Shown: positions 52,901-61,088, numbered from the stretch's first letter. The stretch: DNA of 64,000 bases from Platanthera guangdongensis (GCA_039583875.1 CM077163.1:231810646-231874645); one strand, 5' to 3'. The notes: generated by a model not told the origin, from the sequence alone. Numbers and translations: made by a program.

Positions 52901-55661
52901 GGAGAGTGTAGTAGGAGGCGAGGGAACGAAGGGAACGACAGGAGAATCAGAAGCTGAGAGAAGAGGAGAGGAGTCATCCGAGAAGTAGGAGGTATTCTCG
53001 AAGAAGGTGACGTCAGCAGAGACGAACTGCTTACGAAGGACGGGATCAAAGCAACAGTAGCCTTTCTGAGTGGTGGAGTACCCCAGAAAGACACATTTGG
53101 TGGAGCGAGGGGAGAGCTTATCACGGGTGGCAGAAGGGGTATGCACAAAGGCAGTGCATCCAAAGATTTGGAGAGGAAGAGGAAACGGCTCCTTGCCCGG
53201 ATACAAAATGGAGAACGGGGTTTGGCCGTGGAGAACCGTGGAGGGAATGCGATTGATGATGTAGCAGGCAAGGAGAACAGCATAGCCCCAATAGGAGCGA
53301 GGAACATGCATCTGGGTCATCAAGGTGCGAGCGACATCGAGGAGGTGACGGTTTTTGCGTTCGGCCACACCATTTTGTTGTGAAGTATAGACACAACTAG
53401 TTTGATGAAGAATCCCATTTTGCATGCAGAATGTAGAGAAGTCACGACTGAGATATTCTTGGGCATTATCAGATCGAAAAACTTGGATAGAAACACCAAA
53501 CTGAGTTTTGATCATGAGATAGAAGGATGTCCATACAGAGAATAATTCGGAGCGATCTTTTAATAGATACACCCACGTACAGCGAGAGAAATCATCAATG
53601 AACGCGACAAAATAGGAACTACCCCGACCAATGGTAAGAGTAGGAGAAGGACCCCAGATATCGGAGTGGATAAGATCAAACGGACGGGTAGAGCTACGAA
53701 CGTGGTTTGGAGGGAAGGAGGAGCGGTGATGCTTGCCAAGCTGACAGGCCTCACAGTTGAGCGGAGGACTTTGAGAAGGAAGGTGGGGCAGAAGTTGACG
53801 AAGAAGATGGGGAGGAGCATGACCAAGGCGGAGATGCCATTGGAGAAGATCTGTGGAGGTGGAGGAGAAGGTGGAAAAAGCAGAAATGTTGTCCAGGAAG
53901 TATAAGCCGTCACTCTCAGTCCCAGTAGCAATCGTCCGTTGGGAGTCCGGATCCTGAAAAGAGCAAGAAGTAGAAGTAAATGTGACGGAACACTGTAATT
54001 GCTTGTAAAGAGAGGTAACAGATAATAAGTTGCACGGGAACTGGGGCACGTATAGAGTATCCGCCAAGTGAAGAGACGGAGTGACATGAACTATCCATGT
54101 TCCATGGACTGATGATGAAGAGCCGTCAGCGAGAATAACCGGGGGCAAGCGAGCATGTTTTTCTAGGAGAGAGAAACACGGGAGATGGCCGGTCATATGA
54201 TTCGTAGCACCAGTGTCGATCAACCATTTTTCCTGAGTAACAAAGTGTGCACGACCAGAAGACGTGACAACCGAGGCGAATGGCTTGGAGGAGGATATGA
54301 AAGCCATGAAGGGAGGAAGAAGAAACTGCAGCGGTCTCGGTGACATCACACCAGCGGCAAGAAGGGCCACGACCAAGGTGCAAAGCACAAGCCGCGCGAC
54401 TGAACCAGGAGGTCGCGGCGACTAACAAGCAGGAGCGGCTAAAGGAAGAAAGGCAGAGAGGCCGCTCAAACAAGGAAGAATCCGAGCGAACAGAGAGAAA
54501 GCCGCGGGGAGAGGAAAAGAGAGCAACCCGCGTGAAACCGCAGCGGGTTAAAGGGAAGAAGCCGCGCGAACACGAGCGGCTAGGAAGCAGAACAAGGCAC
54601 AGCGGGGAGGAGGTCGCGCGGACTGAAAAGGCCGAGCGAACAGAAGAGAGGAGAAGAGCAGGTGACCGCGACCAAGATGCAGGTGAGATAGGAACAACCC
54701 GCACGGTCAGGCAGATCACAACAGCAAACCGTGAGTATAGAGACAAGCGGAAATGGGGAAAGCAGAAGCGAACAGGGAGAAGAAGTCCGCAGCGGGTAGA
54801 GACAAGGCCGCAACGACTAGGAAGTCGGAGAGGCAAGAAAGAACAAGGAGCGCGGCGACAAGGAAACAGGTCGCTGCGACAAATAGCAGTAGGAGAAGAG
54901 AACCAAGAAGAAGCAAGCCGCGCGAACAGGGCAGCGGACAGAAACAAGCCGCGCGAACAGGGCAGCGGACAGAAGAGAAGGCAAGTCGCGAAACAGGTAG
55001 CAGAAAGCGGAAAACAAGCCGCGAATAACAGAGAGCGCACAGAATCAAGAGGAAATGACCGTGTCCTCTGATACCATGTTAGAAAGTAGCGAAAAAGAGA
55101 GAACAAGCGAATAAGCTTTTGAATAATTGAAATTTTATTATCCAAAAAAGATAATTATTACAAATGTATGCCCTCCCTTATATAGAATGGAGGAGAGATG
55201 AGAGAATACAAATAAGAGATGTGGGACTAAAAATTTACAAGCTAAGCGGAATGTACAAAGTAAACCGCACAAGCCGCGCGGTTAGACAGAAGGACTAACC
55301 GCACGGCTACAACAAGAGAAGCAGAGAGGTCGCCTGTGAAGATCGCTAGACCGCCCGGTTTACAAGCCGGCGAGTCAAACCACCAGACCGCGCGGTCTTC
55401 AACCCGCCAAGACAGACCGCCCGGTCACCAACTTCAACACCGCGGAAGGTCACGTACCCCAGGGACGACCTCAACAGCCGCCGCCGAGCTGGAGCCCGGA
55501 CATTCACCCGCCAGAGACCGCCTAACAATATTTCCCTTCGCCGGCCTAAAGAGAGGGCCGGGAGACCCACGCGCTAGCCAAGGGGCGGCCTCGAGGGCCT
55601 CCTCCTGAGTCTTCAGGACCGCTGCCGCCAGGCGAGCTCGCACCTCTTCGCTGACCGGCAT
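49960..55661 (-). CDS. Gypsy A antisense gene 2: three-exon candidate, 285 residues, intron 1 holds copia D
   Basis: Exon 1 55,661-55,458 (MPVSEEVRARLAAAV..., 68 codons), exon 2 50,676-50,448 (AIPCEEVGNRGKDR...), exon 3 50,384-49,960 (YNRASSETEMSEGYSPP... ending KWVEY*). Introns follow GT-AG: GTACGTGACC...TTTTGTTTTGCAG (52 nt without the copia) and GTGAGCTGGT...CCATTTGTAG (63 nt). Joined phases fit (0, then 1), total 858 nt including stop. Without splicing, the frame closes soon after exon 1. Exon 3 is predicted coiled coil (LFQKHMLLLQEIVKRVDEDK). I recognise no domain. The introns are short for a plant, and GAG|GTCGTC is an alternative donor. A TATA box lies upstream. Confidence 0.6.
50716..51078 (-). 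repeat. 3' LTR of copia D
   Basis: 363 bp, TGTTAGAAAG to CTTCAACA, with several ACCGCGCGGT-type palindromes and a minus-strand TATA (CTATATAAGGGAG near 50,813-50,825). Confidence 0.9.
51086..54307 (-). CDS. Copia D Pol polyprotein (protease-integrase-RT-RNase H), intact
   Basis: 1,073 codons plus stop with no interruption. I take the ATG at 54,307 because the start of copia C (28,180) aligns there; the frame is open 27 codons further up. Protease WLIDTGATNHMTG (catalytic Asp-Thr-Gly). Pre-integrase LRLGHAPPHLLRQLL and CEACQLGKHH. Integrase Asp (HSDIWGP), Asp (RSDNAQEYL), Glu (NGVAERKNRHL). RT with VVGCCWVF and YVDDI at 52,042-52,028. RNase H YSDASYADDKGDRKS, SSAEAEYHSM and FCDNKAAIYI. All catalytic residues that I can check are present, so enzymes could be functional. 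A Pro/Ser-rich linker separates integrase and RT. Confidence 0.92.
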   Translation of the reverse strand: MAFISSSKPFASVVTSSGRAHFVTQEKWLIDTGATNHMTGHLPCFSLLEKHARLPPVILADGSSSSVHGTWIVHVTPSLHLADTLYVPQFPCNLLSVTSLYKQLQCSVTFTSTSCSFQDPDSQRTIATGTESDGLYFLDNISAFSTFSSTSTDLLQWHLRLGHAPPHLLRQLLPHLPSQSPPLNCEACQLGKHHRSSFPPNHVRSSTRPFDLIHSDIWGPSPTLTIGRGSSYFVAFIDDFSRCTWVYLLKDRSELFSVWTSFYLMIKTQFGVSIQVFRSDNAQEYLSRDFSTFCMQNGILHQTSCVYTSQQNGVAERKNRHLLDVARTLMTQMHVPRSYWGYAVLLACYIINRIPSTVLHGQTPFSILYPGKEPFPLPLQIFGCTAFVHTPSATRDKLSPRSTKCVFLGYSTTQKGYCCFDPVLRKQFVSADVTFFENTSYFSDDSSPLLSASDSPVVPFVPSPPTTLSTPTPSPPPPLPPPLSLPSPPPSPSFPLSSLSSPGPAFSTTDAPDAAGPADLDLPIALRKGVQTCTLHPLAAVVSYDRLTPSRRAFALAISATATPRSYQEALAIPHWKMAMDEEMATLTERGTWTLVPPPFGTDVVGCCWVFVVKFSPDGTVDRYKARLVAKGFTQTYGVDYFDTFSPVARLSTIRVLLSVAVNRDWPISQLDVKNAFLYGDLHEAVYMEQPPGYVAPGETRVCRMQKAIYGLKQSPRAWFDKFSGIVAAIGFVRSSADHSLFIRKTPSGLVILAVYVDDILLTDDDQEGVALTKRHLRQHLITKDMGSPKYFLGIELSRKPDSLVLSQRKYALDLLKEAGLTGAKPARCPMATGEDKTWTDDSPPLSDSSRYRRLIGKLIYLTVTRPDISYAVGKVSQFMQAPRECHLQSALRILEYVKAAPGKGLLFQKNGHLRIEAYSDASYADDKGDRKSTSGFCIFVGGNLVSWKSKKQSVVSRSSAEAEYHSMASTTCELKWLRALMLDLGEVYNHPLPMFCDNKAAIYISKNPVFHERTKHIEVDCHFIREEILKEQICTPFVTSDKELADIFTKPVSASFLHVCDKLGMIDIYAPA
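54308..55063 (-). other. Leader of copia D, no Gag
   Basis: Ser/Leu/Arg-biased open frames run through this region on both strands (to 339 codons), but none resembles Gag. The DNA is made of repeated CGCGCGGCTTG / GCGGCTTGTTTC words, including a tandem duplication of about 30 bp (GAACAGGGCAGCGGACAGAA twice, 54,924-54,976). Copia C has the same type of leader. Confidence 0.6.
55064..55076 (-). other. Primer-binding site of copia D
   Basis: On the minus strand TGGTATCAGAGGAC adjoins the LTR; this matches initiator tRNA-Met for 11-12 bases. Confidence 0.85.
55077..55439 (-). repeat. 5' LTR of copia D
   Basis: 363 bp, same ends as the partner. Differences seen: C/T, G/T, A/G, C/A and G/A, one each. 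Confidence 0.9.
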
Positions 55662-55724
55662 CAAGAAACCAGTCTGTTCAAGAAAAATGAGGGGATCTGG
55701 GGAGCTCCCTCCTGGGCTCAGCGG

Positions 55725-55734
55725 TATATTTATA
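55725..55734 (-). promoter_or_regulatory. TATA box for antisense gene 2
   Basis: TATAAATATA on the minus strand, about 65 bp upstream of the ATG at 55,661 and about 115 bp inside the 3' LTR. In-frame upstream Met codons lie above this box, which supports 55,661 as the start. Confidence 0.6.
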
Positions 55735-55851
55735 GCCGGACAGTGGGGCCCCACCAGAAGATTCCCTGTCAGCTCAGCACAGTGCTCGCCGAACACGCGG
55801 GTTGGATGATTCTTTCCGAGCTTGATTCAAGCTCAAAAAGAGCGGGGATTG

Positions 55852-56645
55852 TGTACAACCCCGTGTCCGGCGAGCGGGTCCTGCCAGGGAGGTCGAGCAG
55901 ACCTCGCCCCACGACCCGCATCCGAGCGACAAACGGGTATACGGCAGGAGGGCTGGCCCGCTCCCGCCCATTCCAAGCGAGCAAGCCGGCGAGGCGAGCG
56001 AGCGGGACGAGCGGAGAATCACTGATCACAGCGGATGGATCTGGCGACCCACGACCTGGCTGCCGGTCCGCCCCGGCAGAAGAAAGGAGGGTCGCGACGG
56101 TCCGGCTCGCGCTCGCCCAGGGAGCATAAGCGGGCAGCTGGAGCCAGGCCGTGCTCGCCCCCCGACGGAGGAGGGTTGGAGGCGAGCTGACTACCGAGGG
56201 GTGCGAATAGCCCCTCAAAACAGCGGAGCCACGCTGTTGGCAGACCAGGTTGGACTGCGCATAGCCTCTCAGAACAGCGGAGTTTGGCTGTTGGCAGACT
56301 CAGCTAAGGGTCTTTTGGTATTTTCAGGTCAGTTATTTCGGTTATTGGCAGTTCAGATTCCGAAAAACTATAAATAAGACCCAAGGGGTACCTTAGAGGA
56401 CACGCTTTCAGTGCCTCCTTACTCTCGTTTCCAAGTGTTATTTGAGAGTACCTTAGCTCGGCTTCTGGCTAAGGAGGGGAAGCGCTCAGAGATCTTACGG
56501 GTTTGTGGTGGGACCTCCCTGCCGAGCCCTTGTGTCTGTTTCTCCTTGTCTTCTTCGTTGTTTTTCTTGCAGGAGCAAAGTAGGCGCGAGACCACCCCTT
56601 CCCCAAGGGTCGAACTCCACAAGAAGCCGGATTCCGGTTTCAACA
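55852..56645 (+). repeat. 3' LTR of gypsy A
   Basis: 794 bp, same length as the 5' LTR. Differences are mostly transitions (for example CGCGACC/CACGACC, GCGAG/GCAAG), about 20 in total. Confidence 0.92.
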
Positions 56646-56650
56646 CGCGG

Positions 56651-57045
56651 TCTGTTGGCAAGCCGCGGGTGTGGTCTGGAGGTTAGCCGCAGTTGCGGTC
56701 TGGTGGCTTGCCGCAGCAGCGGTCTGTTGGTTAGCTGCAACTGTGGTCTGGCGGCAACCCGCAGTTGCGGTCTGGCGGCCTACTCTAATGGACTGGCGGT
56801 CTTCCCTGGCAGATTGGCGGCTTCCCCCTATTACTTCTGGGTGTTCTTCAATTCTTCTTTGTATAGTGTGCGGTTTGACCTTGTCAAACCGCATAGGCCA
56901 CGCGACTTGTATTAAGTCCGACACTGCTTGTTGTATTCTCTCGTATCTCCCATTTTCTATAAATATGAGGGCATACCTATGTATTGTTTATCTTTTTGGA
57001 GCAATTAAATTTGTCTTTATTTAACTCTTTTTCTCAGAAACCACC
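56651..57045 (+). repeat. 3' LTR of copia C, second part
   Basis: Resumes after the TSD with further GCCGCAGTTGCGGTCTGG repeats. Then a promoter/polyadenylation half (TTTCTATAAATATGAGGGCA) that parallels the end of copia D's LTR (ATATAAGGGAGGGCATAC). I place its end near TTTTTCTCA at 57,045; the exact end is uncertain because the 5' LTR is not in the window. Confidence 0.65.
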
Positions 57046-58369
57046 CTTTTCTTCACCTTTTGGTGAGGGGTTCCATGCACATATACAAATTTAGGAATTC
57101 ACTTGTCCAAGAAGAAAGTCGTTACCCTTATTGATTGTTTGTGAGCCATGCCCTTGTTCTTTGATTCAGATGGAACTGAGCGTCACAGCTTCCTCTCCAT
57201 GGATCTAGCATCGACTCGCAATTCCGATCACAAGTACACCTTGGATCGCTTCTCCTCTTCCCTCAAAAATCTCAAGAACCAAGAGAGAGTGTATGAGAGA
57301 GCAAAATGAGAATTAAATCTCAAAGCCAACCCTTAAAAGCGAGCTACCGTTGCGCGGTATCAAATGCGGTCACCGCTTGGCCCAATGGACATCGCTCTGT
57401 CGCCCAAAATAGTCTCCACCTTACTGCCACGTGGCAAGCTACTATCGCACGTTAACTTACTACCGCCAAGCGGTACCTTCCCGAGTCATAAGTCAATTTA
57501 ATCAACTATCACCCGCGCTAGCTCACTACCTCCCCGTGGTAGTCTCTCAACGATTCGTCAAAAGCGTTGAGTGTGTCGAGTGGTATTGCCACGCGATAAC
57601 CCACTACCGCCACGCGGTAAGCTCCTCGACGATTCGTCGAATATAATCAACGGTATCACCACGCTATATCTTTCTACCGTTGTACGGTAGATACCCGAGA
57701 CGAAGTTGATTTAATTCAAGGGATAACGATGGCGTTAACACTACCGCCGCGCGTTAACTTCCAATCCTTCATTTTTCAGGATTTTTGGTGCATTACAGTG
57801 ACAAAACTCAATCGATAGCGGCAATGGCTTCACCCGCGAGAACGTCGACCTCCTTTCCCTTCTTCCCAATTGTCCAACAAAAATTGTGTGAGAGACGATC
57901 TGGATCTGAAAACCTGTGCGAGCCTTTTTTCGATCAGGAGCGGCGCAGAACCAAACAAACGTCAAAGTGGTCCTTGTTCTTAGATTGAGAGGCGAAAAAC
58001 CCCGTCGATGTTCAGGAAATATCGCACAAAACCAGCAACCGACTTTTTTCCTTTAGTGATCAAACGACACCCAAAACCAGTCTCGATGAAAGAAAACGCA
58101 AATCAGGAAAACCACTTCTCGAGCGGCGATGACGACAGTCCGTGATTCACTATCACAGCAGCAGCAGGAGAAAACTCGTGAGCGGCGCTGAAAAAAAAAT
58201 CAAGAACAACGAACGATCGCATTCATGCGGCTGGCAACAAAGGAAGACAACCTTTACCTCTTCCAGATCTGTAACGCGAACACAAGAAAACCAGCGATCT
58301 ATGTCGGAGGAACTCACAATATTAGAAGAGCAGCGTCAGCGGGATCACACGGTAAATTGGGGGCTAGGG
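57046..58369. other. Unclassified stretch with repeated CTACCGC...GCGGTA palindromes
   Basis: No gene recognised. Between about 57,340 and 57,700 the motif ACTACCGCCACGCGGTA and variants (GCTACCGTTGCGCGGTA, ACTACCGCCAAGCGGTA, CTACCGTTGTACGGTA) recurs. The rest (57,740-58,369) is mixed sequence with short open frames on both strands that I cannot match. Confidence 0.45.
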
Positions 58370-58906
58370 TGTAACGGCCTCCCCAGCACACAACTTGAAA
58401 GGACGAACGCCGACACCCCCAGCACCACGCTCGAAAGGGTTCAACCTCAAATAGTCTACATACCATGCACCCCAACCCCTCTCCATCCTCAGGCGGGTTG
58501 TTAGAAGTCGCAACCTCCCTTCGATGAGAAATGATCCAGTTAAGCGCCCCTACGAGGACTTCTCAGGAGGTCACCCATCCCGGAACTACTCCCTTCCGAG
58601 CACGCTTAACTATAAAGTTCTTTCACTTCTCATCACCAATTAAGCTTAAGAAGTGAAAAAACTTTATAGTTAAGCGTGGTCGGATAGGTGTAGTTCCGGG
58701 ATGAGTGACCTCTTGAAGTTCATGTAGGGGCGCTTAACTGGATCATTTCTCATTAAAGAAAGATGTGACTTCCAACAACCCTCCTGTGGATGGAGAGGGG
58801 TTGGGGTGAATGGTCTGCAGACTATTTGAGGCTGAACCCTTTTGAGTGTGGTGCTGGGCGTGCCGACGGTCGTCCGTTCGAGCTGTGTGCCGGGGAGGCC
58901 GTTACA
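58370..58906. repeat. 5S-derived near-palindrome, type A units head to head
   Basis: Starts TGTAACGGCCTCCCC and ends GGGGAGGCCGTTACA; the two ~268-bp arms are inverted copies meeting at TTAAGCTTAA (58,640-58,649). Each arm carries the 5S-like core (58,554-58,610 reversed; 58,667-58,727 forward, with GTTAAGCGTGGTCGG and GGGATGAGTGACCTC). This is a foldback arrangement of Cassandra-like sequence. Confidence 0.82.
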
Positions 58907-58922
58907 AAAAATGCACTTTTAT

Positions 58923-59682
58923 TGTAACAGCCCTAGCTGATCCAACGGAACAACGCTACGACACCGCTCTAGGTGATATTACTGGGCTGCAGCCCAAGCA
59001 CCACAAACCCTTTCCATCCAATGATGGATTGTTGCCGGCCACAACCTCTCTTTGATGAGCGAAACTCTTTGGTTAAGCAGGTTATACAAAAACTTTTCAG
59101 ATCACCCATTCCAATACTACTCCAGCCCGAGCACGCTTAATTATAGAGTTTTTCAACATCTCATCACCAATTAAGCTGCAGCTCAATTGGCGATGAGAAG
59201 TGGTATGCGGGCTCCTTATCAAGAAGGTCTCGGGTTCGATCCCCGGTCTCAACAACCCACCGCGGCTGATAAACAAGCACAAAGCGGGGTTAGGGTGTGC
59301 AGTCTGCAGACATGTTGAGGCTGAACCCTTTCGAGCAGAACATTGAGGGTGCTAGCGGTCCTCCTTTCGAGCTTTGTGCTGGGGAGGCTGTTACAAAAAA
59401 GTGCACTTTTTATTGTAATGATTAACTCAATTGGTGATGAGAAGTGAATGAACTTAATAGTTAAGCATGCTTGGACGTGAGTAGTACTGGGATGGGTAAC
59501 CTCCTCGGAAGTCCTTGTACGACCAAACTTAACTATCGAGTTCGCTCATCAAAGGGATGTTGTGGCCACTAGTAACCCACCAGTGGGCTGGAGAGGGGTT
59601 GGGGTGCTTGGGCTACAGCCCGATAACGTCACCTAGAGCAGAGCCGTGGCGTTGTCTCGTTAGATCATCTAGGGTCGTTACA
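58923..59682. repeat. 5S-derived inverted pair, type B, with a tRNA-like unit between
   Basis: Left arm TGTAACAGCCCTAGCTGATC (58,923, core 59,101-59,142 reversed) and right arm ending GATCATCTAGGGTCGTTACA (59,682, core 59,456-59,513 forward) are inverted partners. Between them sits a third unit (59,173-59,394) with type A end but a tRNA-like head. AAAAAGTGCACTTTTT marks the junction at 59,395-59,412. Confidence 0.8.
59173..59394 (+). repeat. Hybrid unit: tRNA-like A/B-box domain replaces the 5S domain
   Basis: CAGCTCAATTGGCGATGAG (A box-like, D-arm CTC/GAG pair) starts near 59,179. GGTCTCGGGTTCGATCCCCG with the B box GGTTCGATCCC is at 59,226-59,245. From CAACAACCCACCG on, the sequence equals the type A units (GTCTGCAGAC, GAGGCTGAACCCTTTCGAGC, GGGGAGGCTGTTACA). 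So one pol III promoter type has taken the place of another. No acceptor stem pairs, so it is not a working tRNA gene. A tRNA-derived SINE head is the likeliest source. Confidence 0.65.
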
Positions 59683-61010
59683 TAGGACACTCAATCGAAA
59701 TTGCTTCAAGAATGTTAGAGTGCTCGAAGCATCCCGTGTGACCATCAAGTTTGGAACGACCTTCGCGTTGCCCCAATAGGGGTATTTATAGGCGTAACCC
59801 TAAATCCCAGACAGATTATTGGATTCCTACCGAATCTTAACCAAACCCAATAATGACCCGTTATCATTATATAAATATACCTCAACAACATTAGTATAAT
59901 AAACTTATTTTCAGTTATATTTGTCAATTTGTTTTTTAAATAATTTCATATATCGGCCACATTGAAAAAATTTCTGTGTCCGCCATTGAAGACGACTACA
60001 CATCGATCCATAGTTCAAAAATTATTTCTACTGAATGCGGCTGAAGACGAAGTCTGGGAGGACCGCAAGCTTCCACTGATAAATTTTTAATTGTCATATA
60101 ATATGTCAATAAAACAAAACATACAAAACGAGACTAATATTGAATATTTTTTTAATGTTATTTATCATGTACATGTATACTATACACGTGCATATATATT
60201 AATGTGTGTGTACATACACATACGCATATTAAAAATAATCATGTTCTTCAAATTTGAAGAACATAATTAGAATTGAACAATCAAATTCTTTATACTTGAA
60301 GAATCTAGTATAATGAAGATCTCTAAATTGTTTATATATATATTCGTGAAAAAAAAATAGAAGAGGAGAAAGAAAAAAAAACCAAAAGATATCACCTTGA
60401 GAATAAGACACCTTGAGAAAAAAAAAACTAAAAGATATCACCTTGAGAATGAGCTAAAAGACATTTTTTTTTTAAAAAAATTCCCATCGAATTTTAACAG
60501 AGCTTCATACTTTTTGCCGGATGCCGCACTTATCCAATAAATATACACTCAGCCTGCCTAAACAAAAAATACTAAAAAAAATTGCTTCCCAGAAAGATAG
60601 TCCTGCACAAAAAGATTGTCGGTCCGATTCGGTCTTTTAAAAAACTGGTCTTTTGGCCAAAACCTATAAATACAGGTGCATAACCGATCAAATTAACGGA
60701 CTTTTATCGGTTTTTTACCGATCCCGGTCGGTGTTTGGTGGAAAAGGAGGACCGCTAGGAATCCCTGGGACCGGTCCTAATCGGGACCGGTCCCTAACCG
60801 GTCCAAACCGGTCCGGTCCCAACTAAAGAGATATGGTGTAAGACGATTTCCCGAGCGAGAATTGGAATTGAAATACATGACTGCTTCGGAATTCGGAAGA
60901 CGGGATTCAAAATTTGAACCGATTTAATCATAATTTATTAAAGACAGCTCGAGATGGGTGACATCGCCACGGCTCTCGTACGTTTCAAAAGGGTCTACTT
61001 TTTTTTAATA
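59683..61010. other. AT-rich unclassified DNA
   Basis: No gene recognised. A pair of direct repeats AAAAGATATCACCTTGAGAAT lies at about 60,384 and 60,432. A cluster of ACCGGTCC words lies at 60,769-60,822 and CCTATAAATACAGG at about 60,663. Confidence 0.5.
60769..60822. repeat. Cluster of palindromic ACCGGT words
   Basis: GGGACCGGTCC occurs with variants five times within ~55 bp, interleaved with TAATC, CTAA and AAA spacers. It resembles the terminal region of some hAT-type MITEs, but I found no partner end. Confidence 0.5.
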
Positions 61011-61025
61011 TTAAATATTATATAT

Positions 61026-61085
<60 letters not shown>
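61011..61085. repeat. TA microsatellite
   Basis: About 30 TA dinucleotides with one AAA interruption near 61,038. Length is likely polymorphic. Confidence 0.9.

Positions 61086-61088
<3 letters not shown>

Larger units (their letters stand above)
50716..55439 (-). mobile_element. Copia D: near-intact, gag-less copia nested in gypsy A
   Basis: TSD CCGCG (50,711-50,715 and 55,440-55,444). Two 363-bp LTRs with five differences by eye (~1.4%). tRNA-Met primer site at the right LTR, polypurine CTTGAGGGGGAG at the left LTR. Between primer site and protease there are only ~770 bp, with no Gag or zinc knuckle, so particles would need Gag in trans. Same family as copia C. Confidence 0.92.
39143..56645 (+). 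mobile_element. Gypsy A: 17.5-kb Tat-type element with two antisense genes
   Basis: Complete element: TSD CGCGG (39,138-39,142 and 56,646-56,650), two 794-bp LTRs with about 20 differences by eye, primer site TGGTGCGGTGAGCG at 39,940, polypurine-like AAAGAGCGGGGATTG before the 3' LTR. Order: gag, protease, RT, RNase H, a second archaeal-type RNase H, integrase, tandem array, antisense gene 1, antisense gene 2, LTR. The additional RNase H marks the Tat lineage of Ty3/gypsy. Removing nested copia D leaves about 12.8 kb. Confidence 0.93.

Noticed and set aside
54126..55145. 339-codon minus-strand and 243-codon plus-strand frames in the copia D leader
   Set aside because: They run through LTR, primer site and leader and overlap the real pol start in another frame; composition reflects CGCGCGGCTTG repeats.
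57431..58504. Several 60-120 codon frames considered as host exons
   Set aside because: No domain, no splice-consistent continuation, and they overlap palindromic repeat words and the 5S-derived unit.
59179..59250. Functional tRNA gene
   Set aside because: A and B boxes are recognisable, but the 7-bp acceptor stem does not pair and no anticodon arm is clear; it is SINE-like.
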